Source: DATLFI01 sp035524895
GTDB taxonomy: Bacteria; Acidobacteriota; Thermoanaerobaculia; Multivoradales; Multivoraceae
Reading direction: 5' to 3'
Assembly: GCA_035524895.1 (NCBI GenBank)
Contig: DATLFI010000130.1
Location: 1 to 46,826, forward strand
DNA length: 46,826 nt
The position numbers and the translations under genes were made by a program. Below the pieces are notes generated by a model. The model ran no database searches and was not told the DNA's origin. It saw only the letters and a list, made by a program, of their open reading frames with translations. Of this stretch, positions 1-8,072 are shown piece by piece. Every line of letters starts with the position of its first letter. The stretch's first letter is position 1.

Positions 1-152
1 GCCGTGTCGCAGCGCCACTCGACCGGCTCGCCGAGCGGCAGCGGCCCGGTGAAGCGACCGCTCAGCAGGCGCTCGTAGTCGGCGGCGGTTTGTGCGGCAG
101 CCTGAGCCGACGACGGCGTCGCGGCGAGAGAACTGGCCGCGGCCAACCCTAG
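1..152. repeat. Left arm of a 152-bp inverted repeat (partner 392-543)
   Basis: Bases 1-152 equal the reverse complement of 392-543 with about two differences, near 126-127 of the left arm. The arms are separated by 239 bp, which hold the 5' leader of the leftward copy and a terminal-inverted-repeat element. The near-identity implies a very recent duplication or an assembly artefact. Confidence 0.85.
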
Positions 153-188
153 GGCTGCTAGGAGCCGTGCCAACCGTGTCTGGAGCAT
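1..188 (-). CDS. 5' end of an M1-type peptidase gene, running off the left edge
   Basis: Read leftward from an ATG at 188-186, this partial frame encodes about 62 residues. It starts with a classic Sec signal peptide: a short basic start (MLQTRLARLL), a hydrophobic stretch of Ala/Leu/Gly and an Ala-x-Ala type site near SSAQA. After that it matches the N-terminus of the rightward peptidase gene (from ADYERLLSG onward) almost perfectly. A GGAGGG lies 2 nt upstream of the ATG, which is rather close. Bases 1-152 are the reverse complement of 392-543 with about two mismatches. It may be a second, divergent paralogue, or an inverted duplication or chimera at a contig end. What is seen is the sequence match; which explanation is right cannot be decided here. 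Confidence 0.55.
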   Translation of the reverse strand, partial: MLQTRLARLLAALGLAAASSLAATPSSAQAAAQTAADYERLLSGRFTGPLPLGEPVEWRCDT

Positions 189-255
189 CGCCCTCCAATG
201 ATAAACCCGGGGAACGCAGCAGAACGCGCGACGGCACCCGCTGCCGAGGCGGGCC

Positions 256-394
256 TAGCAGCCCGTGGTGGAACCCCCGTGGGCTGCGTTGGGCCTCCTG
301 CACGATGGCACCGCATCGCGTTCGTCGGCCACGCCTTGCCAGCGGCCGCAGTTCCCCGCGCGCAGCCTCACGCGGGTTTCACCACGGGCTGCTA
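256..394. mobile_element. 139-bp MITE-like element with terminal inverted repeats
   Basis: The left end (256-288) and the reverse complement of the right end (361-394) match over about 33 nt with a few mismatches. Both begin TAGCAGCCCGTGGTG. Taking the outermost CTAG on each side (255-258 and 392-395) as a duplicated target leaves ends starting CAGCCCGTGG. There is no room for a transposase, so it would be a non-autonomous element. A second copy of the left end lies at 46715-46752 (36 of 38 identical), and a 13-nt fragment of the end (CTAGCAGCCCGTG) is at 28934-28946. The family is not recognised. The right end runs into the peptidase signal peptide and appears to supply part of its coding sequence. 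Confidence 0.7.
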
Positions 395-2749
395 GGGTTG
401 GCCGCGGCCAGTCTTCTCGCCGCGACGCCGTCGTCGGCTCAGGCTGCCGCACAAACCGCCGCCGACTACGAGCGCCTGTTGAGCGGTCGCTTCACCGGGC
501 CGCTGCCGCTCGGCGAGCCGGTCGAGTGGCGCTGCGACACGGCACGGTTCACGTTGCGCTCGGGTCGGGTCTGGCTCCTGGAGCCCACCGCCGCCGGGGT
601 CGTGACCGGCCTGGTGTTCGAGGGCGACGGCCGCTTCGAGCTGAGAGTGCCCGATCCGGTCGAGCGGCGCCAGCTGCCGCGCTTCGCTCGCGATCCCGAG
701 GTGGATCGGCTCGACGAAACCTTCGACCAGCTCGTCCTGCGCGGCTCGGACCTGGTCGCGTTGCTGCCGGAGAGCTTGCTGGCGGCCCCTGCCGGGGCGT
801 CCCACCAGGAGCACCCACTCGCCGCGGAGCGCCATCGCACCTGGCGTCGCGACCACTTCGAGGATGTCGACGCGCGCGTCATCGCCGCGCTGCGCGACTC
901 GGGCGCCCACTACCGTCGTGCCGACCTGCGCACCGGTCGCTTCGGCTGGCTGAGCTGGACCTGGGACGACCTTCGCGCCGAAGAGATCGAGGTCGCCCGC
1001 CTCGACCCGAGCGAGCGCTACCGCGAGAGCTGGCTGAGTCTCGACCGCGGGGAGGACCGCCGCGACGACGGCCGTCCCGGCGAGACGGATACGGAGTCGC
1101 TGCGCCTGATCGCGGTCGACGCGCGGGTCGACGTCACCGCTCCGGATCGTGGCGCCACCCGCGGCGTCGGCGCCGTGAACCCGGTCGATGCGCTCTTCGA
1201 GACCGTGGTCCGAGTGAAGGCGCTCCGCGACGGCCAGGGCGCGCTCGTGCTCGAGCTGCACCCGCTCGCGGAGGTCGAGCGCGTCTGGGAGGTGCCATCC
1301 GGTGGCGAGCTGCCGGCGCTGCGCTTCAACCTAGGCCGAACGGACTCGTCGCTGCCGAACCGCCTGCACCACTCCACACTCGTGGTGCCGCTAGAGCGCG
1401 AGCTCTCACACGAGCAGGAGATCGAGCTGGGCGTCGCCTACAAGCTCGAGCTGCCCGGCTTCGCCAGCGCGCTGTCCTGGTACCCACGTCCGTTGGGCAT
1501 GGGGCTCGACCTCCACGACGTGCGACTGGAGGTCACCCATCGACGCGACTACGGCGTGGCCGCGGTCGGCGAGCAGGTCGAGAGGCGCGAGAAGGGCGGC
1601 CACCTGGTGTCGGTGTGGCAGACAGCCGGGCCGATCGACGCCGGAGCGTTCACCATCGCCCGTGCGCCCCACCAGAGGAGCTTTCGACACGAGGGCCTGC
1701 CCGAGCTGGTGATGTTCGGCACGCAGGCTGGCTACCTCTCAGCCGAGAAGATCGACTCGTTCGCTCCCGACATCATCAACAGCATTCACTACTTCCAGAA
1801 CCTGTTCGCCTCTCCGGTGCGCACCGAGCGCACGATCGTCAGCTTCATCGCGTCCGGACACGGCCAGGCGATGGAAGGCTTCCTGCACGTCTCGGACAGC
1901 ATCGCGCAGGCGCTCCAGGAGGGCAGGGCCGGCGGCGGGTTCCGGGAGTGGTTCCTCGCGCACGAGGTGGCCCACGAGTGGTGGGGCCACCAGGTCGGCT
2001 GGGCGAGCTACCGCGACCAGTGGCTCAGCGAGGGCTTCGCGAGCTACGCGGCGATGATGTTCGTCGAGGCTTCGCTCGACAACGGACCGCGTCTCTTCCG
2101 GCAGATTCTCGAGTCCTACACCAACGAGCTCAACGGTTCGATCGGTGGAGCGTTCGGTGCATTCGCGCGGCCCGGGATGGCGCTGCTCAACCGCGCCGGC
2201 CGCGATCGCATGGGACCCATCGGCCTCGGCCTGCGCAGCGGCGTCGCCGAGTCGCCGGCGGCCTACCAGTCGATGGCGTACACGAAGGGAGCGATGGTGC
2301 TACACATGCTGCGCTCCATCCTGCGCGCCGCGACGCGCAGCGACGAGACTTTCCTGGCCATCCTGCGCGACTTCGTCGCCACCTGGCGCGGTCGCCGGGC
2401 AAGCACCGCCGACTTCCAGGCCGTGCTCACCAAGCACGCGCCCTCGGACTGGAGCTGGTTCTTCGATCAGTGGGTCGAGGGCACCTCGATCCCGACATAC
2501 CGCTCGAAGAGCGAGATCGTGAAGGCCGAGGGTGGAGGCTTCCTGGTGCGACTGACCGTCGAGCAGAGCGACGTGCCACCGGGATTCCGCTCACCCGTTC
2601 CGGTGCGCATCGAGCTGCCGGACGGACGTGTGGCCGAGCAGCTCCTGCTGATCGACGAGCCACGCGAGACCTTCGAGCTCGAGGTCCCCGCGCGACCGCG
2701 GAAGGTCGAGCTCAACCCGGAGTTCGCGATCCTGGCGCGAATGCGCTGA
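305..2749 (+). CDS. M1-family zinc metallopeptidase, secreted
   Basis: Zinc aminopeptidase of the M1 (gluzincin) superfamily. From the ATG at 305 it is 814 aa. Zinc ligands are HEVAH (H553, H557) with the third ligand E576 in WLSEGF, spaced by exactly 18 residues. A degenerate substrate-binding motif AMEGF precedes them, and the YTKGAMVL segment carries the family's catalytic-site tyrosine. The frame stays open back to 92, but 92-304 lies in the leader of the opposite gene and the repeat, so I start at 305. From there residues 1-30 are encoded by the MITE-like element and are Arg-rich; residues 31-48 (GLLGLAAASLLAA then SAQA) are a plausible hydrophobic core and cleavage site. No good ribosome site precedes 305. 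The substrate is unknown; it probably acts in the periplasm or outside the cell. Confidence 0.88.
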   Translation: MAPHRVRRPRLASGRSSPRAASRGFHHGLLGLAAASLLAATPSSAQAAAQTAADYERLLSGRFTGPLPLGEPVEWRCDTARFTLRSGRVWLLEPTAAGVVTGLVFEGDGRFELRVPDPVERRQLPRFARDPEVDRLDETFDQLVLRGSDLVALLPESLLAAPAGASHQEHPLAAERHRTWRRDHFEDVDARVIAALRDSGAHYRRADLRTGRFGWLSWTWDDLRAEEIEVARLDPSERYRESWLSLDRGEDRRDDGRPGETDTESLRLIAVDARVDVTAPDRGATRGVGAVNPVDALFETVVRVKALRDGQGALVLELHPLAEVERVWEVPSGGELPALRFNLGRTDSSLPNRLHHSTLVVPLERELSHEQEIELGVAYKLELPGFASALSWYPRPLGMGLDLHDVRLEVTHRRDYGVAAVGEQVERREKGGHLVSVWQTAGPIDAGAFTIARAPHQRSFRHEGLPELVMFGTQAGYLSAEKIDSFAPDIINSIHYFQNLFASPVRTERTIVSFIASGHGQAMEGFLHVSDSIAQALQEGRAGGGFREWFLAHEVAHEWWGHQVGWASYRDQWLSEGFASYAAMMFVEASLDNGPRLFRQILESYTNELNGSIGGAFGAFARPGMALLNRAGRDRMGPIGLGLRSGVAESPAAYQSMAYTKGAMVLHMLRSILRAATRSDETFLAILRDFVATWRGRRASTADFQAVLTKHAPSDWSWFFDQWVEGTSIPTYRSKSEIVKAEGGGFLVRLTVEQSDVPPGFRSPVPVRIELPDGRVAEQLLLIDEPRETFELEVPARPRKVELNPEFAILARMR

Positions 2750-2782
2750 CCGGTGGCCGGCGCGAACCCGTCGCGAACCCGT

Positions 2783-3151
2783 TCAGTGTCCGCTCGGACC
2801 CAGTCCTACGAGGAACGCGAGGTCCTCGGCGGAAACCTCGACCCACTCGATACCGGTGAGCACGAACGTGCCGGTCGGCTCGAGATGGACGACCCGCCCT
2901 TTGGCGGAGATCAGGCGATCCCCAGCAGCGATTTGCAGCTCGAGGTCCTGACCAGTCACCAGCGCGCGCGTGGTCTCGACCCGCAAGCCAGCCGCGCTGA
3001 CGTCGAGGGTCCGGCCCACCTCGATCGGCGCAGCCGCAGCCGCGCCTATCGGCTCTAACGTAATCAATCGCAAAGACCGCACGCGCGGGCTCCTGCGACG
3101 GTCGCTCCACTCCTCGGCTCGCGCCACTGTGGTTCCCCCCTGATGGGACAT
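2783..3151 (-). CDS. PilZ-domain protein (putative c-di-GMP receptor)
   Basis: A single-domain PilZ protein of at most 122 aa. The two halves of the c-di-GMP binding signature are visible: an RRRSPRVR stretch near residue 18 matching RxxxR, and LDVSAAGLRV near residue 47 matching D/NxSxxG. That predicts binding of cyclic di-GMP, with an effector role through protein contacts; no output domain is attached. The annotated start at 3151 has no clear Shine-Dalgarno. A GTG at 3127 preceded by GGGGGG seven bases upstream would give a 114-aa protein that keeps the whole domain and may be the true start. It diverges from the dehydratase gene at 3272 across a region holding a 27-nt palindrome. Confidence 0.8.
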   Translation of the reverse strand: MSHQGGTTVARAEEWSDRRRSPRVRSLRLITLEPIGAAAAAPIEVGRTLDVSAAGLRVETTRALVTGQDLELQIAAGDRLISAKGRVVHLEPTGTFVLTGIEWVEVSAEDLAFLVGLGPSGH

Positions 3152-3181
3152 CTTAACAGGCGGAAGCCGTGCGGCAGCGTC

Positions 3182-3208
3182 GGGTAGTGGCTCAGTGAGC
3201 CACTACCC
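3182..3208. promoter_or_regulatory. Perfect 27-nt palindrome between divergent genes
   Basis: Two 13-nt arms (GGGTAGTGGCTCA and its exact complement) are separated by a single G at 3195. It sits between the start of the PilZ gene (3151, leftward) and the start of the dehydratase gene (3272, rightward). The position suits an operator for a dimeric repressor. As RNA it would form a 12-bp stem with a 3-nt loop, but no T-run follows, so an intrinsic terminator is less likely. The binding protein is unknown. Confidence 0.5.
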
Positions 3209-3271
3209 AGCGTCGAGCTCGGCGGCCGCCCGGCTGGCTCATGCGCACATCGACCCGCTACGCTCACAACC

Positions 3272-3733
3272 GTGACCGCACCACCCTGCCAGGAACCGGT
3301 CGAGCCTCCGCTCGAGAGCGTGCTGCCTCACCGGGCGCCCATGCTGCTGGTGGAGCTCGTCTTGGAACGAGGAGAGGGCCTCGTCGTCTGCCGCTGCCGC
3401 GTCGGTCGCGACACACCGCTCGCCGGGGTGGAATCCGTTTCGAGCCTCCTGGCCCTGGAGATGGGCGCGCAGGCGTCCGCGCTGCTAGGTCCGCTGGCGA
3501 CGATTCGGGGCGCGCCGCGTTCCGGATACCTCGTCTCGATCCGCCGTGCCACGCTGCACCAGGCAACGCTTTCGTTGGCCAGGCCGTTCCGCGTGGAAGC
3601 GCGCCTGCGTGGTCGCACCGGAGGTCTACAGGTGGTCCACGTCCGGATCGCGGCCGAGGACGAGCCGGCAAAGACGCTGGCCGAAGCCGACCTCGGCACC
3701 TACGTGGACGGCGAGCCGGCAATCGAGGGTTGA
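3272..3733 (+). CDS. ApeP-like hotdog 3-hydroxyacyl-ACP dehydratase
   Basis: A 153-aa hotdog-fold protein of the FabA/FabZ-related ApeP type. It shows the LPHRAPMLLVE signature (H20) and a later ALEMGAQASALL segment (E63), matching the His and acidic helix positions of this family. It would dehydrate 3-hydroxyacyl-ACP after each ketoreduction, giving the conjugated double bonds of an aryl polyene chain. The start is a GTG at 3272 without a clear ribosome site. It is convergent with the acyltransferase gene, whose stop is 38 bp away. It is the only dehydratase seen in the region, whereas described aryl polyene clusters usually carry two (ApeI and ApeP). The assignment rests on motif and neighbourhood. 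Confidence 0.78.
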   Translation: MTAPPCQEPVEPPLESVLPHRAPMLLVELVLERGEGLVVCRCRVGRDTPLAGVESVSSLLALEMGAQASALLGPLATIRGAPRSGYLVSIRRATLHQATLSLARPFRVEARLRGRTGGLQVVHVRIAAEDEPAKTLAEADLGTYVDGEPAIEG

Positions 3734-3770
3734 CGCTGGACCGGCAATCGAGACCCGTGTCACCGAACCA

Positions 3771-4763
3771 TCAGCGCGCGCGTCGCGGCGGCCGGCCCCA
3801 CAGGTCGCGGAGGCAGAACCACTGGTTCGGCTCGCGCCGGATCGCGCTCTCGACCGCGGCGGCGATCGCCGCGGCGGCCACCCGACAGTCGGTGTCGCGA
3901 TCTGCCATGCGCGGCACTTCGATCGGCGGGTGGAAGACCACGGTCGAGCGCGCCCGCCCTCGGCGAAAGACGAACACCGGCAAGAGCGGCACCTCCGCCG
4001 CGCGGGCGAGCGCCGCAGGGCCCAACGGCACCTCGTGGAGGCGACCGAAGAGGCTGACCGGCACCGCGCGCTGCCCCGCTCGTGCGCGATCCCCCTGGAG
4101 CGCCACCACGTCCCCCTTGCGCAGCGCCCCGAGCAGGCGAGCGCCGAGGGCGGGGTCGTCGGGCCGGGTGAAATGGACCTCGAACGAGTCGCCCCCACTC
4201 TGCTCGAGAAGGCTCCGCAGGAACTCCTGCGCCTTCGGATCGATCTCGGGAGCCCGCACCACGTGGATCTTGCGACGCGGACCGGGCCGCGCGAGCCGAG
4301 AACCGACCTCCCAGTGACCGACGTGAGCGGTGACGAGCACGAATCCGCGGAGACCGCTGGTGACCCGGTCCCAGTGCTCCACTCCCTCGACCAGGACATC
4401 GGGCTCCTTCGAGCTACCCACCAAGCCGTCGTAGGTCTCGGTCATGCACCATGCGTGGTTCCAGATGGTGCGAAAGGCCCAGGCCTGTCGTCGCAGCCAG
4501 CTCGCGCGCTCTCCCCGTACCCACTCGAGGTTGTGCCCGATCGCGCGCCGAACACCACGCAGGGTGATGGAGAAGAACGTCGCGAACACCAGCACGCCGG
4601 GCGCCAACAGGAACCGCGGCAGCACACGCAGCGCCAAAGCGTGCAGTCGGTACCAGAAGACACCGGTGAAGTGGAGGCGCCCCAACAACTGCCGCTGCCA
4701 CGGGAGCACGACAGGAGCCTGGTCACCCGCGACATGCCGGCGCCCGACCAGTGGTTGGCTCAC
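3771..4763 (-). CDS. Lysophospholipid/lipid A-type acyltransferase
   Basis: A 330-aa member of the HtrB/LpxL (LABLAT) acyltransferase family. The catalytic H-x4-E is visible at H147 to E152 in TAHVGHWE. A hydrophobic segment around residues 45-65 anchors it in the inner membrane. Such enzymes move an acyl chain from ACP or CoA to a lipid or sugar hydroxyl. Its start ATG (4763) overlaps the stop of the exporter gene (4760) by 4 nt, so the two are probably translationally coupled. In aryl polyene clusters an acyltransferase of this family attaches an acyl group, either the polyene or a fatty acid, to the carrier glycolipid; which one is inferred, not shown. It is the last gene of the leftward arm. 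Confidence 0.85.
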   Translation of the reverse strand: MSQPLVGRRHVAGDQAPVVLPWQRQLLGRLHFTGVFWYRLHALALRVLPRFLLAPGVLVFATFFSITLRGVRRAIGHNLEWVRGERASWLRRQAWAFRTIWNHAWCMTETYDGLVGSSKEPDVLVEGVEHWDRVTSGLRGFVLVTAHVGHWEVGSRLARPGPRRKIHVVRAPEIDPKAQEFLRSLLEQSGGDSFEVHFTRPDDPALGARLLGALRKGDVVALQGDRARAGQRAVPVSLFGRLHEVPLGPAALARAAEVPLLPVFVFRRGRARSTVVFHPPIEVPRMADRDTDCRVAAAAIAAAVESAIRREPNQWFCLRDLWGRPPRRAR

Positions 4764-7267
4764 GAGGCTTCTCCTGGATCGGCGGCACCATGCGAAAGCC
4801 CGCGAAGGGAGCCGAGCGCCGGCAGCAGCGTAACCGTCGCGAGGACGCAGAGGACGACACCGACAGCCACCAGAGCTCCTCCCCGGCGCAATCCCGGGAT
4901 GCTCGACATCAGCAGGCTGGCGAAGCCTACCGCCGTGGTCAGAGCCGTAAGCACCATCGCGCGCCCGGCCACGCGCGTGGCGCCCCCGAAATCACCATCC
5001 CGCGTCGCGCCGTGCACCACATGCAGGCCGTTGTCGACGCCGATACCGACCAGGATAGGCAGCACGGCCACCGACACCAGGTCCATGCGAGCGTCGAGGA
5101 GACCCCAGAAGCCCAGGGTCAACGTCGTGCCATAGAGCACAGGCACCAACGAGCGCCAGGCGAGCCCCCATCTGCCACCAAACCGCAGCAAGACCAACAG
5201 GCAAACCGCGAGCCCCGCGAGAGCGCCCAGCCGGCGGCCGTCCCGCACCGCCAGAGCGCCGAGCTCGGCTGCCACGGCCCGCGTGGACGCCACCCGGGCC
5301 GACACCCCCGCGCGCGCGAGCACGCCCTGGATCGCCGGCACCTCGGCCTCGGTGCCCGGCCCGAGCCGCACGTGGATCGCAAGCAGGGCTCCGCCATCGG
5401 GCTCGAGGTGCACGGACTCGTGCACGAAGCTGGGCAAGTCCTCCTCGCGCGGGGCAGCCGGATCGCGCCCGTGACCGAGCTCGCGCAACGCCCGAAGGCC
5501 CGCCGAGAAGGCCTCCGGTCGGAGACCGACCGCGCGCAGCTCGACCTCGAAACGATCGGCTGCTGCACCAAGCGGGAGCTCGGCGAGGGCGGCGAGCCTG
5601 GCTGCTCGTTCACCGGGGCCGAGGATCCAGTCGGTAGGGCTCTCGACGCTCGCGCCAGCGCCCAGCGCCTCGCGCAAGTCGTCTGCGGCACGTCGAGAGG
5701 CCGCGAAGGCCTCGTCCGTGCTCGAGCCCTCGACCAGGACCGTGGCGGTGTCCAGGCTCAGGCCGAAGGCTTCGGCGACCGCGTGCTCGGCGGCCACAGT
5801 GGCGTGCTCCGCCGGCCGGATCGCGCGCAGGTCGGTGTCGAAGCGCAGGCGGAGCAGGCCCGGCACGGCGAACGCCAGGAGCGCCGCCGCTATCAGCAAG
5901 GTCGCGCGCGGGCGCCGTTCCGCGGCGTGGGTCAAGCCCGCGACCAACGCACCCGTCCACCGCCACAAAAAGGTCTCGGCGCGACGCGGTCGCCGAAGGA
6001 GAACGAGAGCGAGCGGTCCTCCCACGGCAAACGTCGCGAGGAGCATGGCGAGCATGCCCACGGCGACCAACGCGCCCAGTTCAGCCAGGGGCCGAAGGTC
6101 CGACAGCATCAGCACACCGAAGGCAGCCGCGGTGGTGAGCGCGGAAGTGAGGATGGCGGGCGCGGTCGTGGCAACGGCCCGGTCTAGCGCCGCCCGTGGT
6201 GCCAGACCAGCATGAGACGCCTCCACGAAACGGGTCCCACCGTGGATGCAGTAGTCGACGCCGAGTCCGACCAGTACCGCGGCGAACCCCAGGCTCAGCG
6301 CGGCCAGGTGTCCCGTGCCGAGCGCCAGGACTCCGGCAGTCCAGACCAGAGCGACGGCGATCGCCGCCACCGTGATCGCCGGCACACGCCAGCCGCCGAA
6401 GGCGACCATCAGCAGCAGGGTGCAAGCCGCCATCGAGCTGGTGACCGTGACCTCGAGGTCGCGCCGTATCAGCGTCTCGTCCTCCGCGGCGTAGAGCGGG
6501 CCACCGACCGCGAGCAGCTCCAGCTCTGGATCCACCTCGTCGCGCAAACGTCGCTGCGCCGCGTCGAGCACCTCCCGAAGCTCGCGGCCCATCGCCGCAT
6601 CGAGCTCACCGCTCCGCGGCGTGACGATCGCGAGCGCCGCCTCACCGTCGGCAGAGCGAAACATCCCGCTGAGGAGATCGACCTGCAGACCCCAGCCCGA
6701 TAGCTCGAGACCCGGAAGCCCGTCTGCGAAGCCGAGCGGATCGCGCACCAGCAGTGGGGTCAGGAACTCTCCGCCAGGTAGCTGGAACCGCCGTGAGATC
6801 TGACGTGCGCGCGCGGCGAGTGCTTCGGGGCGAATCGCGTCGCCGACGCGAGCGACCATCTCGCCTTCGGGCAGGAACAGGGCCGCACGCGGCACCAAGT
6901 GCTCCAGGAAGAAGCGCTCGTCGTCGGCGCCGATCCCCGCGCGCACCTCCGCCACGTGAGGGCTCGCGCTCAGGATCTCCTCGAGCAGGACCGCCGCGTC
7001 GGTCACCGGGTCCCGATCGGCCGGGATCTCGCGGCCGGCCGGCAAGCGCACCAGGATCACGACCTTCTCGAAAGTGCCGAAGACCTCGAGGAGCTCGCGG
7101 TAGGCGGAGGCCGCAGGAGCATCCGCCGGCAGCATCTCGGCGATGTCGGCGGAGACCCGCAGGCGGAAGCCGGCGGCCATGGCAGCGAGCGCGACCAGCA
7201 CCAGCGCCGCGGCGAGGAGGGCGCGAGGCCTCTCGAGCAGCCACTCGTGCAGCGCCGTGATGGTCAC
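4760..7267 (-). CDS. MMPL/RND-family exporter (ApeM-like)
   Basis: An 835-aa resistance-nodulation-division protein of the MMPL type. Its layout is TM1 at about residues 13-32, a periplasmic loop to about 245, five TM helices, a linker with a second repeat start near TM7, another large loop, and a final five-helix bundle. The two pseudo-symmetric proton-relay regions read GLGVDYCIHG and GIGVDNGLH, so the second copy has Asn where the first has Tyr. Proteins of this kind move lipids across the inner membrane using the proton gradient. In aryl polyene clusters one such protein (ApeM) is always linked and is thought to export the finished glycolipid. The start is a GTG at 7267. It lies 67 bp after the ketoreductase stop and overlaps the acyltransferase start by 4 nt. 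Confidence 0.9.
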   Translation of the reverse strand: MTITALHEWLLERPRALLAAALVLVALAAMAAGFRLRVSADIAEMLPADAPAASAYRELLEVFGTFEKVVILVRLPAGREIPADRDPVTDAAVLLEEILSASPHVAEVRAGIGADDERFFLEHLVPRAALFLPEGEMVARVGDAIRPEALAARARQISRRFQLPGGEFLTPLLVRDPLGFADGLPGLELSGWGLQVDLLSGMFRSADGEAALAIVTPRSGELDAAMGRELREVLDAAQRRLRDEVDPELELLAVGGPLYAAEDETLIRRDLEVTVTSSMAACTLLLMVAFGGWRVPAITVAAIAVALVWTAGVLALGTGHLAALSLGFAAVLVGLGVDYCIHGGTRFVEASHAGLAPRAALDRAVATTAPAILTSALTTAAAFGVLMLSDLRPLAELGALVAVGMLAMLLATFAVGGPLALVLLRRPRRAETFLWRWTGALVAGLTHAAERRPRATLLIAAALLAFAVPGLLRLRFDTDLRAIRPAEHATVAAEHAVAEAFGLSLDTATVLVEGSSTDEAFAASRRAADDLREALGAGASVESPTDWILGPGERAARLAALAELPLGAAADRFEVELRAVGLRPEAFSAGLRALRELGHGRDPAAPREEDLPSFVHESVHLEPDGGALLAIHVRLGPGTEAEVPAIQGVLARAGVSARVASTRAVAAELGALAVRDGRRLGALAGLAVCLLVLLRFGGRWGLAWRSLVPVLYGTTLTLGFWGLLDARMDLVSVAVLPILVGIGVDNGLHVVHGATRDGDFGGATRVAGRAMVLTALTTAVGFASLLMSSIPGLRRGGALVAVGVVLCVLATVTLLPALGSLRGLSHGAADPGEAS

Positions 7268-7334
7268 GCTCCCGGCGCAGGATGGCGCATCGGCTCGCGG
7301 GCGCTCGAGAAGACGAGGACGCTCGCTGCCCGTC

Positions 7335-8072
7335 TCAACACGCCGCCCCGGCGTCGACCACGAGGCTCTGGCCGGTCACGGCGATAGCACCTGGCGACAG
7401 CAGAAAGGCGATCGCCGCCGCCACCGCCTCGGCGGATGTTCCCCCCGGCAGGGCTTCGCCCTCGCGCAGCGCTGCCACGGCCGCCGGCGAGAGCCCGCTC
7501 GTCATCTCCGTCGCGACATACCCTGGCACCACGGCGTTGACGCGCACGTTGCGACTACCGACCTCGCGCGCGAGACAGCGCGAGAGCGCCAGTAGGCCGG
7601 CTTTGGAGGCCGCGTAGGCCCCCTGGCCGGCAACGCCGTGCAGGGCGCCCAGCGAAGCCACGTTCACGATCGCCCCGCGACGCCGCCGCAGCATGCCCGG
7701 CACCACTGCCCGGCACACCCGGAAGGCGCCGCCGAGGTTGACGTCGAGGACCTCGTCCCAGGCGTCGTCCGAAGTCAGCCCGACCACTCGGCTGTGCTGG
7801 ATGCCGGCGTTATTGACCAGTCCCTCGATCGAGCCCAGCGCGGCCTCGACCTCGGCCTCGAGCTGCCGCGGCCGGGCGCGGTCGCGGAGCTCGAACGCGA
7901 AGGCGCGGGCTCGGCCCGCGCCGAGAATCTCCAGCTCCCGAGCCCCGTCCGCGTTGGAGCGATACGTGAAGGCGACGGTCCTGCCTTCGGCGAGGAGCCG
8001 CTCGACCGTCGCGCGGCCGATGCCCCCGGTGCCGCCGGTGACCAGCACGCAACCTGCCGCCTCGCTGCTCAT
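7335..8072 (-). CDS. 3-oxoacyl-ACP reductase (ApeQ/FabG-like SDR)
   Basis: A 245-aa classical short-chain dehydrogenase. NADPH-binding TGGTGGIG is at residues 12-19, NNAG at 87-90, and the catalytic set is S140, Y153 and K157 (YAASK). It ends in VVDAGAAC rather than the usual dimer-interface tail. It would reduce the 3-oxoacyl-ACP in each extension cycle. The start at 8072 is chosen because the ATG overlaps the TGA of the glycosyltransferase gene as ATGA and has GAGAGG 4 nt upstream. The longer frame back to 8138 only reads through a 21-bp tandem repeat. It is inside the leftward polyene arm, so a cluster-specific role is more likely than general fatty acid synthesis. Confidence 0.9.
   Translation of the reverse strand: MSSEAAGCVLVTGGTGGIGRATVERLLAEGRTVAFTYRSNADGARELEILGAGRARAFAFELRDRARPRQLEAEVEAALGSIEGLVNNAGIQHSRVVGLTSDDAWDEVLDVNLGGAFRVCRAVVPGMLRRRRGAIVNVASLGALHGVAGQGAYAASKAGLLALSRCLAREVGSRNVRVNAVVPGYVATEMTSGLSPAAVAALREGEALPGGTSAEAVAAAIAFLLSPGAIAVTGQSLVVDAGAAC

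Noticed and set aside
92..304. N-terminal extension of the M1 peptidase to 92
   Set aside because: The segment covers the leader of the opposite copy and half of the element. It has no signal-like or peptidase-like sequence.
265..2859. 864-codon frame overlapping the M1 peptidase in another phase
   Set aside because: It is extremely Arg-rich and shares the strand with a gene carrying a complete zinc site.
4751..6187. 478-codon plus-strand frame
   Set aside because: It is antisense to the MMPL exporter and shows only shadow composition.
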